A stretch of 64,000 bases of DNA from JADLAT01 sp964348795 (GCA_964348795.1 CAYGDY010000001.1:124001-188000); one strand, 5' to 3'. Shown: positions 1 to 8,347, counted from the stretch's first letter. Notes: generated by a model from the letters alone, not told the origin. Numbers and translations are program-made.

Positions 1-311
1 TGAATGCGCGCCTTTCTTCCCGATCCAAAATCCGTGATAATTTGCCCCTTCTGATAGGGGTGTGTTTGTGCGCATATTTTTCGTATCATGCGATGTGGGG
101 AAACAGAAGCATCATGCGTCTGTATGGGATCGAGAAAAAAATATCATTTCTTGTGGTGCGGGGATCCGAGCTGGGTATTCAGGAATCCTTGCTTCAGAAG
201 AAAAATGCGATGATGCGGCCTGGCTCTGTCGATAAGGATTTGCTGGAAGAGCAGGTCCGGCGGGTTCTGGGGTATCGGGATCCGAACGAATATACGGTTT
301 TGAGTAATTAA
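1..311 (+). CDS. FtsB/DivIC-like septum formation initiator, 5' end outside window
   Basis: The reading frame is open to the left edge, so the start lies upstream of the window; TTG at 42 is only the first internal start-like codon. The visible protein has one hydrophobic segment (PLLIGVCLCAYFSYHAMWG) followed by a polar, probably coiled-coil stretch and a short tail ending in RDPNEYTVLSN. This is the layout of small FtsB/DivIC division proteins, which bridge FtsL and FtsQ at the septum. In alphaproteobacteria such a gene commonly precedes pdhA, as here. Recognition rests on layout and context, since the family is poorly conserved. Confidence 0.7.
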   Translation, partial: NARLSSRSKIRDNLPLLIGVCLCAYFSYHAMWGNRSIMRLYGIEKKISFLVVRGSELGIQESLLQKKNAMMRPGSVDKDLLEEQVRRVLGYRDPNEYTVLSN

Positions 312-458
312 ATTACAAAAACAGATCGTATTATATTTTTTCTTTTCATTTCAATATGTTGCACCGCACAAGAATGACGATTCTGCTGGAAACCCCCTTG
401 TGATTCATGTAACGCTAGAAGATGAGGTTTCACATGTTTAACAAAAGACGGGCGTAGG

Positions 459-1499
459 ATGAGCGGGGCTGTGGCAACAAAAGAAAAATCCAGAGATGGT
501 AAAAAGACGGGGTTAAAAGCGGTATCCTCGGAGAAGGCTGTGATGCCGGCCGCCGAACAATTGAAACAATTCTATTACGATATGCTGTTGATCCGGCGTT
601 TCGAGGAAAAGGCCGGACAGCTTTACGGCATGGGCCTGATCGGGGGGTTTTGTCACCTGTATATCGGGCAGGAGGCTGTCGTAACGGGCATTTCCTCGGT
701 GAAGGAAAAGCAGGATACGGTTGTAACGGCGTACCGTGATCACGCGCATATGTTGGCTTGCGGGATGGACCCGAAAGGCATTATGGCCGAACTCACAGGC
801 CGGATTGGCGGGTATTCGCGGGGCAAAGGCGGCTCCATGCATATGTTCAGCAAGGCTGAAGGGTTTTTTGGCGGGCACGGGATCGTGGGCGCGAGTACCG
901 CGATTGGCACGGGGCTGGGTTTTGCGCATAAATATAAAGGCGATAACGGCGTGGCGATTGCCTATATGGGCGATGGTGCGTCCAATCAGGGGCAGGTGGC
1001 GGAGTGCTATAACATGGCCTCCCTCTGGAAACTGCCGATTCTCTATGTGATTGAGAACAATCAGTACGGGATGGGGACATCCGTCAAACGCTCCTCTGCG
1101 GGGACGCTCTATAAACGGGGTGAGGGCTACGATATCGCGGGCGAGCAAGTGGACGGGATGGATATCTTTACTGTCCGCGAAGCCGCGCGCAAGGCGCTGG
1201 ACTATGTCCGCTCTGGTAAGGGGCCGTATATTCTGGAGGTGATGACCTATCGCTATCGTGGGCACTCGATGTCGGACCCTGCGAAATACCGCAGTAAGGA
1301 CGAGGTGGAAACGATGAAGACCGAGCGTGACCCGATTTTGCACCTCAAGGAGATGATGCTTTCTACCGGCATTGGCGAGGTCGAGATCAAAGGGATCGAA
1401 ACCAAAATCAAGGAAATCGTAGCCGAGGCCGCGCAATTCGCGCAAGACTCTCCGGAGCCGGAGGCATTCGAGCTGTGGACGGATGTGTTGGTGGAATAG
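459..1499 (+). CDS. pdhA: Pyruvate dehydrogenase E1 component, alpha subunit
   Basis: Catalyses thiamine-diphosphate-dependent decarboxylation of pyruvate together with the beta subunit PdhB in the cytoplasmic PDH complex. The 346-residue length is normal. The thiamine-diphosphate motif is visible as GDGASNQG followed about 25 residues later by IENN, and the phosphorylation-loop region YRYRGHSMSDPAKYRS is intact. The first 30 residues form a charged, low-complexity extension, typical of alphaproteobacterial PdhA. It heads the pdh cluster; the next gene starts only 5 bp downstream. Confidence 0.95.
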   Translation: MSGAVATKEKSRDGKKTGLKAVSSEKAVMPAAEQLKQFYYDMLLIRRFEEKAGQLYGMGLIGGFCHLYIGQEAVVTGISSVKEKQDTVVTAYRDHAHMLACGMDPKGIMAELTGRIGGYSRGKGGSMHMFSKAEGFFGGHGIVGASTAIGTGLGFAHKYKGDNGVAIAYMGDGASNQGQVAECYNMASLWKLPILYVIENNQYGMGTSVKRSSAGTLYKRGEGYDIAGEQVDGMDIFTVREAARKALDYVRSGKGPYILEVMTYRYRGHSMSDPAKYRSKDEVETMKTERDPILHLKEMMLSTGIGEVEIKGIETKIKEIVAEAAQFAQDSPEPEAFELWTDVLVE

Positions 1500-1504
1500 T
1501 TTTG

Positions 1505-2107
1505 ATGAACTCGCGCCGTTTTTCACTTTTACTGCTGTTTTTAGGGTTTTGGGTTATCGGCCTTTCACCTGCCATGGCGCAGGAGAGTGAAACTTCAATT
1601 TCATATGAAAAATTCTTGGAATTACGGGAGGGGCCGGATGTGGTGGTGCTCGATGCCACGCAGTTGGAGCCCTATTTCTGGGTCGTGCCTGAGGCGCAAA
1701 AAGATTCAGGGATAACGCAGAAAGAACTGGATGGGTTTTTGCAGAGCATCATTCCCTCTAAGGACACCAAAGTGATTTTGCATTGTTATGAAACCTTTGC
1801 GATGACTCGTAAGATGCCAGCTTCGGATATGGCCGTTTTCACTTTAAGGCAGAATGGTTATAAAAATGTCTATGCTCTGGCCCCCCTATGGCATGATACC
1901 AATATTTTAGGAATAAAGATTGCTTCTCCCTCTCTCGATCATATAGAAAAAATCCGTGTTAAAGAGGTCCTCCCTTTCACAAAAGACATTCCAAAGAACC
2001 CTGTTTTGATTGAAAAAATGCAAAAATATTTAGAGCGCATCAATGCCGAGAATGCTAAATTCCAAGAGGGCCCAGAGCCTTCTGTTAAGAGTAATGCCAC
2101 GAAATAG
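1505..2107 (+). CDS. Exported rhodanese-like domain protein
   Basis: I chose ATG 1505 because it begins a clear signal peptide, MNSRRFSLLLLFLGFWVIG, with a likely cleavage site after AMA. The mature part resembles a rhodanese fold: VVVLDATQLEP near the start, an active-site-like loop VILHCYETFAMTR with one cysteine, then GYKNVYAL. The loop does not match the canonical CRSGxR form, so sulfurtransferase activity is doubtful. It sits between pdhA and pdhB, only 5 bp after pdhA, so it is probably cotranscribed; a periplasmic protein there is odd. Confidence 0.65.
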   Translation: MNSRRFSLLLLFLGFWVIGLSPAMAQESETSISYEKFLELREGPDVVVLDATQLEPYFWVVPEAQKDSGITQKELDGFLQSIIPSKDTKVILHCYETFAMTRKMPASDMAVFTLRQNGYKNVYALAPLWHDTNILGIKIASPSLDHIEKIRVKEVLPFTKDIPKNPVLIEKMQKYLERINAENAKFQEGPEPSVKSNATK

Positions 2108-2145
2108 GGATTATTATGATGGAACCACGAATATACTTTACAAAT

Positions 2146-2239
2146 GTCATCCCGACCAAGGCGAAGCCGTGTGGAGGGATCTAATCTTTTGGTTATAAAG
2201 AAAGATCCCTCGATTACGCTACGCTTCACTCGGGATGAC
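2146..2239. repeat. Palindromic intergenic repeat, copy 1
   Basis: Perfect 10-bp outer arms GTCATCCCGA / TCGGGATGAC enclose inner arms GAGGGATCT / AGATCCCTC. It belongs to the same loosely conserved family as the repeats at 2559, 3687, 34177 and 35957. It lies between the rhodanese-like gene and pdhB and could fold into an mRNA hairpin. Confidence 0.8.
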
Positions 2240-2306
2240 GGTTAAAGGAAATAAAACTTCGTGGGCTTTGTGTCTACGCGGTTAAAATTTTTAAAGAGGA
2301 AATATA

Positions 2307-3677
2307 ATGTCAATACACATACTTATGCCTGCCCTTTCCCCCACGATGACGGAGGGGAATCTTGCCAAGTGGCTCAAAAAAGAGGGGGATACGGTCAATG
2401 CCGGTGATGTGATCGCCGAAATTGAAACCGACAAGGCCACGATGGAAGTCGAGGCCGTGGATGAGGGCGTTTTACAAAAAATTCTGATCCCTGAGGGTAC
2501 GCAAGGTGTTGCCGTGAATACCGCGATTGCTCTTTTGTCAGGAGAGGCTTCTGCCCCTGTCATCCTGAGCAACGCGAAGGATCTCAATCAAGATTCTTCG
2601 GCTACGCCTCAGAATGACAGCAAAAACCGTGATATCCTTTATGCGCAGGGGGCGGTGATGGCGCCGCCGGAGTTTGACGAGGCGGCCTTTACTGATACGA
2701 AGACCCAGACCGTCCGTGAGGCACTTCGTGACGCGATGGCGGAGGAAATGCGCCGTGACCCGAACGTGTATCTGATGGGCGAGGAAGTTGCCGAGTATCA
2801 GGGCGCGTACAAGGTTTCTCAAGGGTTACTGGATGAGTTTGGGTCAAAACGTGTCATTGATACGCCTATTACGGAGCATGGTTTTGCGGGCCTCGCCGTG
2901 GGTTCGGCCATGAGCGGCCTGAAACCCATTGTCGAGTTCATGACATGGAATTTCGGGATGCAGGCGATTGACCATATTATCAACTCTGCGGGCAAAACGC
3001 TCTATATGGCGGGTGGTCAGCTCGGGTGCCCGATTGTGTTTCGGGGTCCAAACGGTGCGGCTTCCCGCGTGGGCGCGCAACATTCCCAGTGCTACGCCAG
3101 TTGGTATGCCCACGTACCGGGCCTGAAGGTGGTTGCGCCGTGGTCTGCGGCCGATGCCAAAGGCCTGATGAAGGCCGCAATCCGTGACCCCAATCCGGTT
3201 GTGTTTCTGGAAAATGAATTGCTGTACGGGCAAAGCTTTGATGTGCCGACTTCTGAGGATTTCGTGATTCCTATTGGACGCGCCAAGGTCGAGCGGACAG
3301 GGAAGGATGTTACCATCGTGGCGTTTTCGATTATGGTCGGCAAAGCGTTGGAGGCCGCGAAGGCTCTCGAAGAACAGGGCATAGATGCGGAAGTGATTAA
3401 CCTGCGGACCATTCGTCCGTTGGATCGTCATACTATTATTGAGTCGGTGAGGAAAACAGGCCGGATCGTAACGGTGGAGGAGGGATGGCCCTTTGCAGGG
3501 ATCGGCGCGGAAATCGCCGCCCTGATCGGTGAACATGCGTTTGATTATCTGGATGCGCCGTTGGTGCGTGTGGCGTCCGCTGATGTGCCCTTGCCCTATG
3601 CGGCGAATTTGGAGGCGCTGGCTTTGCCGCAGGTCGAGGAAATTATTCATGCCGCACGGAAGGTGTGCTATAGGTAA
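2307..3677 (+). CDS. pdhB: Pyruvate dehydrogenase E1 beta subunit with N-terminal lipoyl domain
   Basis: Partner of PdhA in pyruvate decarboxylation. Residues 1-78 form a biotinyl/lipoyl domain with the lipoylated lysine in ETDKATMEVE (Lys43). Residues from about 120 form the E1-beta transketolase-like pyrimidine-binding and C-terminal domains (MGEEVAEYQGAYK, TPITEHGFAG, EGWPFAGIGAE). Lipoyl-fused E1 beta is characteristic of alphaproteobacteria. A palindromic repeat lies in frame in the linker and encodes residues 85-104. The start ATG 2307 follows an AGAGGAAAT ribosome-binding site. Confidence 0.95.
   Translation: MSIHILMPALSPTMTEGNLAKWLKKEGDTVNAGDVIAEIETDKATMEVEAVDEGVLQKILIPEGTQGVAVNTAIALLSGEASAPVILSNAKDLNQDSSATPQNDSKNRDILYAQGAVMAPPEFDEAAFTDTKTQTVREALRDAMAEEMRRDPNVYLMGEEVAEYQGAYKVSQGLLDEFGSKRVIDTPITEHGFAGLAVGSAMSGLKPIVEFMTWNFGMQAIDHIINSAGKTLYMAGGQLGCPIVFRGPNGAASRVGAQHSQCYASWYAHVPGLKVVAPWSAADAKGLMKAAIRDPNPVVFLENELLYGQSFDVPTSEDFVIPIGRAKVERTGKDVTIVAFSIMVGKALEAAKALEEQGIDAEVINLRTIRPLDRHTIIESVRKTGRIVTVEEGWPFAGIGAEIAALIGEHAFDYLDAPLVRVASADVPLPYAANLEALALPQVEEIIHAARKVCYR
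2559..2618. repeat. Palindromic repeat inside pdhB, in frame
   Basis: Sixty bases bounded by GTCATCCTGAG and CTCAGAATGAC, the same family as the intergenic copies nearby. It occupies exactly 20 codons (residues 85-104) of the linker between the lipoyl and E1-beta domains, so the reading frame is preserved. Confidence 0.85.
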
Positions 3678-3686
3678 TTTACGTGT

Positions 3687-3755
3687 GTCAAACCGAGCGT
3701 AGTCGAGGATCTCAAAAATCAGATCCCTCCACTCCCTGCGGTCGGTCGGGATGAC
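3687..3755. repeat. Palindromic intergenic repeat, copy 3
   Basis: Lies between pdhB and pdhC. It starts GTCAAACCGAGCG and ends GGTCGGGATGAC, with inner GAGGATCT / AGATCCCTC-like arms. The arms are more degraded than in copies 1 and 2. An in-frame ATG at its right end (3751) is unlikely to be the pdhC start. Confidence 0.75.
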
Positions 3756-3783
3756 AACAAAAGAAGATAAGGAACCAGAAAGA

Positions 3784-5049
3784 ATGCCCATAAATATTAC
3801 AATGCCTGCCCTGTCCCCCACGATGACCGATGGAACCCTTGCCAAATGGCTCAAGAAAGAGGGGGATACCGTCAATGCCGGTGATGTAATCGCCGAAATT
3901 GAAACCGACAAGGCCACGATGGAGGTCGAGGCTGTGGATGAGGGCATCATGGGTAAGATCCTGATTGCCGCTGGTACGGAAAATGTGCCTGTAAACGCGG
4001 TGATTGCGGTCTTGCTGGCTGATGGAGAGGATGCTTCGGCCATTGTGGTAGGTTCCGCGCCGTCTGCGCCTCCGCCCAAAGCCAGCGCGCAGGACAATGC
4101 GCCCAAGCAAGCGCCAGCGAGTGCATCTGCTGTATCGGCTCCATTGACGCAAAGTGCATCGGGAAACCGTATTTTTGCCTCCCCCTTGGCTAAGCGTATG
4201 GCACAGGAAAAGGGCCTTGATCTAGCCTCTGTCAAGGGTTCTGGCCCACACGGGCGCATCGTTAAAGCTGACATTGAAGAGGCAAGGGTAGGTGGGTCAA
4301 CCGGTTCATCTGCACCGCAAATGCGCCCACAGGAAGAAGGCGTGCTGTATAACGTGTACGGTATGGCCTATACCGAAGTCCCGAATAACAATATCAAAAA
4401 AGTCACAGCCCGCAGATTGCAGGAAGCCAAGCAGACCATTCCACATTTCTATCTGAGCGTGGAATGTATCTTGGATAATCTGTTGACCGCGCGTAAGGAG
4501 ATCAACGAGGCCGGTAATGGCGCGTACAAGCTTTCGGTCAATGATTTTATCATCAAGGCCAGCGCGATGGCGCTGAAATCCTATCCGGCGGCCAATGTGT
4601 CATGGACCGATGCGGCCGTGCACCAGTACAGACATGCGGATATTTCCGTAGCGGTGGCCACGCCCAACGGCTTGATAACCCCCATTATCAAAAATGCCGA
4701 AGAGAAAGGCTTGCAGGAGATTTCCTCGGAAATGAAAGCGCTCGCAGGCAAGGCGCGCGAAGGTAAGCTCAAGCCTGAAGAGTTCCAAGGGGGCTCCTTT
4801 ACGATTTCCAATCTCGGGATGTTCGGGGTCAAGGAATTTCAGGCCATTATCAATCCGCCGCAATCGTGTATTCTGGCTGTGGGGGCGGGGGTCGAACAGC
4901 CGGTTGTGCTGAATGGAAAAATAGAAATCCGCACCGTGATGACGGTGACGCTCTCTACCGATCACCGGAGTGTGGATGGCGCTATCGGGGCGGAATGGCT
5001 CCAGCACTTTAAGCGCTACATTGAAAATCCTGTAACCATGCTTCTTTAA
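3784..5049 (+). CDS. pdhC: Dihydrolipoamide acetyltransferase (PDH E2)
   Basis: Core of the PDH complex; transfers the acetyl group from lipoyl to CoA. I chose ATG 3784 (MPINITMPALSPTMTDG) because it starts the lipoyl domain exactly as in the family; an upstream ATG lies in a repeat. Lipoyl lysine is in ETDKATMEVE, followed by an Ala/Pro-rich linker, a peripheral-subunit-binding domain (FASPLAKRMAQEKGLDL, GSGPHGRIVKADIE) and a catalytic domain ending with the active-site motif STDHRSVDGA. The 421-residue length is normal. The first 80 residues are nearly identical to the PdhB lipoyl domain. Confidence 0.95.
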   Translation: MPINITMPALSPTMTDGTLAKWLKKEGDTVNAGDVIAEIETDKATMEVEAVDEGIMGKILIAAGTENVPVNAVIAVLLADGEDASAIVVGSAPSAPPPKASAQDNAPKQAPASASAVSAPLTQSASGNRIFASPLAKRMAQEKGLDLASVKGSGPHGRIVKADIEEARVGGSTGSSAPQMRPQEEGVLYNVYGMAYTEVPNNNIKKVTARRLQEAKQTIPHFYLSVECILDNLLTARKEINEAGNGAYKLSVNDFIIKASAMALKSYPAANVSWTDAAVHQYRHADISVAVATPNGLITPIIKNAEEKGLQEISSEMKALAGKAREGKLKPEEFQGGSFTISNLGMFGVKEFQAIINPPQSCILAVGAGVEQPVVLNGKIEIRTVMTVTLSTDHRSVDGAIGAEWLQHFKRYIENPVTMLL

Positions 5050-5074
5050 TCAATCCCTATGACGAGGTGAACAT

Positions 5075-5242
5075 ATGCGCTTTTCTTTATTTATTGTACT
5101 TTTCCTGCTTTCCGGATGTCTGGCTTCTGCACAGGAGGGGAATAGACAGATTATCGTCACTGACGGTCCTTACACTAGAACCCATGCGCCTGCAGAAGGG
5201 ACATTTTGCCCTCCTGGTCAGGCCAAGAAAGGGCGATGCTAG
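5075..5242 (+). CDS. Small lipoprotein, 55 residues
   Basis: ATG 5075 follows a good ribosome-binding site (GAGGTGA, 5 bp spacing). The product is MRFSLFIVLFLLSGC then a 40-residue tail. LSGC is a typical lipobox, so the mature protein would be lipid-anchored at Cys15. The tail contains TDGPYTRT and ends FCPPGQAKKGRC with two more cysteines. It sits in the pdhC-lpd operon, 25 bp after pdhC and 10 bp before the next gene. I do not recognise the family; the gene is short enough to be missed by length cut-offs. Confidence 0.7.
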   Translation: MRFSLFIVLFLLSGCLASAQEGNRQIIVTDGPYTRTHAPAEGTFCPPGQAKKGRC

Positions 5243-5252
5243 AGGTAACGCT

Positions 5253-5798
5253 ATGATCCCTAGGCTTCCGATTATTGGTGTGATGGGTTCCCATAAGCAG
5301 GGGTGGGAAGGGTTTTCCGTTCCCGTTGGGCGCTTGGTGGCCGAGATGGGTTGTCATCTCCTGACGGGTGCAGGGGGCGGGGTTATGACTTCCGTAGCGC
5401 GGGCCTTTACGGCGGTTAAACGGCGCAAGGGGGTCTGTATTGGCATTTTTCCGCTTGTGGAATATGAGGGGGGCCTGCCTTCAGCCGAAAAATATCCCAA
5501 TCCTTATGTCGAGGTCCCTGTTCTGACCCTCCTTGATAAAAAGGCCATCATCGATTCTACCCCCTATAGCCGCAACCATGTGAATGTCATGAGTTCTCAG
5601 GCGATGATTATTCTGCCCGGGGATCACGGGACCCAAAATGAAGTCTCTTTGGCTTTGTATTATAAAAAACCAATCATACTCTTCGGCGCCGAAGGGAGTT
5701 TTGACAAATTTCCTTCCGCGCCGTCACGGGCAAAAGACATTGCGGATGTCCGGCGTTTTTTGGAATCGATTATACAGTCTCTGCAAAAGGATAGTTAA
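5253..5798 (+). CDS. SLOG/LOG-like nucleotide-binding protein (TIGR00725 type)
   Basis: I chose ATG 5253 because it follows AGAGGT and begins the family-like strand IPRLPIIGVMGSHKQG. The 181-residue protein shows a Rossmann-like fold with LLTGAGGGVMTSVARAF and a late ILPGDHGTQNEVSLAL, matching the PGGxGTxxE motif of the lysine-decarboxylase-like LOG family in degenerate form. Such proteins bind nucleotides or nucleoside phosphates; substrate unknown. It is embedded in the pdh operon, 3 bp before lpd, which is unusual. Confidence 0.7.
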   Translation: MIPRLPIIGVMGSHKQGWEGFSVPVGRLVAEMGCHLLTGAGGGVMTSVARAFTAVKRRKGVCIGIFPLVEYEGGLPSAEKYPNPYVEVPVLTLLDKKAIIDSTPYSRNHVNVMSSQAMIILPGDHGTQNEVSLALYYKKPIILFGAEGSFDKFPSAPSRAKDIADVRRFLESIIQSLQKDS

Positions 5799-5801
5799 AC
5801 T

Positions 5802-7205
5802 ATGACGGCACAAAAAAATTTCGATCTCATTGTCATCGGTGGCGGGCCAGGGGGGTATGTGGCGGCGATTCGCGCGGCGCAACTCAAAATGAATGTTGCG
5901 CTTGTCGAGGCCAATCATTTGGGCGGTATCTGTCTGAACTGGGGCTGTATACCGACAAAGGCTCTGCTTCGCTCCAGTGAAGTTTATCACCTGATGCAAC
6001 ATGCGGCTGATTATGGTTTGAGCGCCAAGGAGGTCGGCTTTGACATTCAAAAAGTCATTGCCCGTTCGCGCGGTGTGGCGGGTCAGCTTTCCAAAGGTGT
6101 GGCGCATTTGCTGAAGAAAAACAAAGTCACGGTGTTTGACGGATTCGGATGCTTGAAGGGTAAGGGTATTGTATCTGTTTCCAAGGACGGGAAGGACATC
6201 GAAACGCTGTCTGCTCAGCACATTATTCTGGCGACAGGTGCGCGGGCGCGGGTTCTACCGGGGCTGGAGCCGGATGGAAAACTCATCTGGACGTACAAGG
6301 AGGCTATGACGCCTGATATGATGCCTAAATCCTTATTGGTTGTAGGATCGGGTGCAATCGGGATTGAGTTTGCCAGCTTTTACCGGACACTTGGCGCTGA
6401 GGTGATTGTGGTGGAGGTTATGGACCGGATTTTACCGGTGGAGGATGAGGAAATCTCGGGGCTGGCGCGTAAGGCTTTTGAAAAGCAGGGGATGAAAATT
6501 CTCACAGGCGCTAAAACAACAAAACTCGAAAAAGGTAAAAACAATGTCACGGTCCATGTTGAAATAGCAGGGAAAACCGAAAAAATGACGGTAGACCGCG
6601 TGATTATGGCGGTTGGAATTACGGGGAATTCCGAAAATCTGGGTCTGGAGCATACGAAGGTCCAGCTGGATCGCGGGCATATCGTGACGAATGAATGGAG
6701 CGCGACAGATGAACCCCATGTTTATGCTATCGGGGATATTACCGGCCCACCGTGGTTGGCGCACAAAGCGTCCCACGAAGGGGTCATTTGCGTCGAAAAA
6801 ATCGCAGGGGTGAAAGACGTACACCCTTTGAAGAAAGCCAATATTCCAGGCTGTACCTATTGTCATCCGCAAGTGGCCTCTGTCGGCCTCACGGAAAAGG
6901 CCGCTCTGGAAAAGGGCTTTAAGCTGAAGGTTGGACGTTTTCCTTTTATGGGGAATGGCAAGGCCATTGCGCTCGGCGAGCCCGAGGGGCTTGTGAAAAC
7001 CATTTTTGATAAAAAAACGGGTGAATTGCTGGGCGCGCATATGATCGGGGCCGAGGTCACGGAGATGATCCAAGGGTATGTCATCGCCAAAACGCTCGAA
7101 ACGACGGAAGCGGAGCTGATGCACACGGTTTTTCCGCATCCGACACTGTCCGAGATGATGCACGAAAGCGTGCTCAGCGCCTATGGCAAGGCGGTTCATT
7201 TTTAG
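5802..7205 (+). CDS. lpd: Dihydrolipoamide dehydrogenase (PDH E3)
   Basis: FAD-dependent reoxidation of dihydrolipoamide with NAD+. The N-terminal FAD motif GGGPGGYVAAIRAAQ, the redox-active disulfide GGICLNWGCIPTK (Cys44/Cys49), the NAD-binding GSGAIGIEFA and the dimer-interface HPHPTLSE-type motif (FPHPTLSEMMHESV) are all present. The 467-residue length is normal. It is the last gene of the pdh run; vapBC follows after a promoter region. Confidence 0.95.
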   Translation: MTAQKNFDLIVIGGGPGGYVAAIRAAQLKMNVALVEANHLGGICLNWGCIPTKALLRSSEVYHLMQHAADYGLSAKEVGFDIQKVIARSRGVAGQLSKGVAHLLKKNKVTVFDGFGCLKGKGIVSVSKDGKDIETLSAQHIILATGARARVLPGLEPDGKLIWTYKEAMTPDMMPKSLLVVGSGAIGIEFASFYRTLGAEVIVVEVMDRILPVEDEEISGLARKAFEKQGMKILTGAKTTKLEKGKNNVTVHVEIAGKTEKMTVDRVIMAVGITGNSENLGLEHTKVQLDRGHIVTNEWSATDEPHVYAIGDITGPPWLAHKASHEGVICVEKIAGVKDVHPLKKANIPGCTYCHPQVASVGLTEKAALEKGFKLKVGRFPFMGNGKAIALGEPEGLVKTIFDKKTGELLGAHMIGAEVTEMIQGYVIAKTLETTEAELMHTVFPHPTLSEMMHESVLSAYGKAVHF

Positions 7206-7207
7206 AG

Positions 7208-7236
7208 TTGACATCATTGAATGATAACGTTATCAT
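7208..7236 (+). promoter_or_regulatory. vapBC promoter with palindromic operator
   Basis: A -35 box TTGACA (7208-7213) and a -10 box TATCAT (7231-7236) are separated by 17 bp. The -10 box is the right half of a perfect 16-bp palindrome, ATGATAACGTTATCAT (7221-7236). RHH antitoxins bind such palindromes, so this is probably the autoregulatory operator of the toxin-antitoxin pair that follows. Confidence 0.7.
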
Positions 7237-7269
7237 TTATATATAGCACTTAATGCTATGGAGGATGTT

Positions 7270-7620
7270 ATGCGAACAATTGTTGATATACCGGATGAAC
7301 AGGTCAAGGCGCTTGATACGCTTGGGGCGCGCGATTCCCTGTCGCGGGCGGAACTGGTGCGCAGGGCCGTGGATTTGTATCTCCTTGAGGAAAAACGAAA
7401 AACATCCCACGAAATGATTGATGATGTTTTTGGGTTCCTAAAGGATTGCCCAGAGGCCTTCGACGGGTTGGATGGGCTGGCATGGCAGGAAAAAATGCGT
7501 GCCGAATGGGATGATCGGGATAAAATGTATGGCAACTGGGCGATGCATGATAATCCGCAATCCCAGCCCGATTTTACCGTTCCTAAATGGGTATCGCCCG
7601 ATAAGGATGGCGGAAAATGA
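7270..7620 (+). CDS. vapB: VapB-type ribbon-helix-helix antitoxin
   Basis: Neutralises the adjacent PIN toxin and probably represses the operon. I chose ATG 7270 because GGAGG sits 5 bp before it; ATG 7258 overlaps that ribosome-binding site. Residues 1-45 read MRTIVDIPDEQVKALDTLG then SRAELVRRAVDLYL, a typical CopG/Arc-like strand-helix-helix. The remaining 70 residues, rich in Asp, Trp and Pro, would wrap the toxin. It overlaps the toxin start by 4 bp. Confidence 0.8.
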   Translation: MRTIVDIPDEQVKALDTLGARDSLSRAELVRRAVDLYLLEEKRKTSHEMIDDVFGFLKDCPEAFDGLDGLAWQEKMRAEWDDRDKMYGNWAMHDNPQSQPDFTVPKWVSPDKDGGK

Positions 7621-7985
7621 TGATCGATTCCGCCGTCTTTGATACCAATATCCTGATTGATTATTCGAATGGGAGCGAAGCCGCGCAACGGGTTGTCCGC
7701 ACCACAACGATCCGTGCCATTAGCCAAGTCACGTGGGTTGAATTTCTGGTGGGGGTGCCCTTGCCGCGGATTGATCGTTTCAAATCGTTCTTACGAAAAA
7801 ATTTCGAGATTATAGAGCCCGATTTGGCACTCAGTGATTATATTATTGATCTGCGGCGGACGCGGGGTCTGAAGCTTCCCGATGCCACCATTTATGCCAC
7901 GGCGAAATTTCTGGGCGTCCCTCTCATCACCCGCAATACGAAAGACTTTGACGGGCGCGCGCCTGATGTGATAGTGCCGTATTAA
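7617..7985 (+). CDS. vapC: VapC-type PIN-domain toxin ribonuclease
   Basis: A 122-residue PIN domain with the expected acidic residues: Asp9 (FDTNILID), Glu42 (WVEFLVG), Asp89 (LPDATIYATA) and Asp110 or Asp112 (NTKDFDG). Such toxins are Mg2+-dependent RNases that cut tRNA or rRNA. The ATGA overlap with the antitoxin indicates translational coupling. All catalytic residues are present, so it looks active. Confidence 0.85.
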   Translation: MMIDSAVFDTNILIDYSNGSEAAQRVVRTTTIRAISQVTWVEFLVGVPLPRIDRFKSFLRKNFEIIEPDLALSDYIIDLRRTRGLKLPDATIYATAKFLGVPLITRNTKDFDGRAPDVIVPY

Positions 7986-8001
7986 GAAAAGGGGAAACAC
8001 C

Positions 8002-8337
8002 ATGGAAAATATACCGTTTGAACAATTTGCCTCTGTCGAATTACGTGCTGGAACTGTAGTGCGGGCGGAAGTATTTCCAGAGGCTCGTAAACCGGCCTAT
8101 AAAGTTTGGGTGGATTTTGGGGAGTTTGGCGTAAAGCAAACTTCAGTGCAAATTACAGAGCATTATACAGTTGAGGGGCTTGTGGGAAAACAGGTCGTGG
8201 GGTGTTTGAATTTGGGAGCCAAAAAGATTGCTGGATTTACTTCTGAATTTTTATGCACAGGGTTTCCAGATGCGGGTGGCGCGGTTGTTTTAATTTCGCC
8301 CGATCAGCCTGTGCCAAATGGTGTAAAATTATTTTGA
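8002..8337 (+). CDS. csaA: CsaA-like tRNA-binding domain protein
   Basis: A single EMAP/Trbp111-like OB-fold domain of 111 residues. Family features are the opening FEQFASVELRAGTVVRAE, PEARKPAYKVWVDFG, then QTSVQITEHYT and NLGAKKIAGFTSEFL. CsaA proteins bind tRNA-like structures and were described as export-related chaperones. The start follows AAGGGGAAAC. It lies between vapBC and lipA. Confidence 0.85.
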   Translation: MENIPFEQFASVELRAGTVVRAEVFPEARKPAYKVWVDFGEFGVKQTSVQITEHYTVEGLVGKQVVGCLNLGAKKIAGFTSEFLCTGFPDAGGAVVLISPDQPVPNGVKLF

Positions 8338-8347
8338 AAGAACGCCC

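Noticed and set aside
513..1526. Long reading frame (337 codons) antisense to pdhA
   Set aside because: It mirrors the codon pattern of pdhA on the opposite strand, has low-complexity Arg/His-rich content and no recognisable domain.
3751..3783. Upstream in-frame ATG as the pdhC start
   Set aside because: It lies in the palindromic repeat and would add 11 residues absent from the family's lipoyl domain start.
2844..4274. Long reading frame (476 codons) antisense to pdhB and pdhC
   Set aside because: It spans two real genes and the repeat between them; the translation repeats reversed lipoyl-domain codons and resembles no protein.
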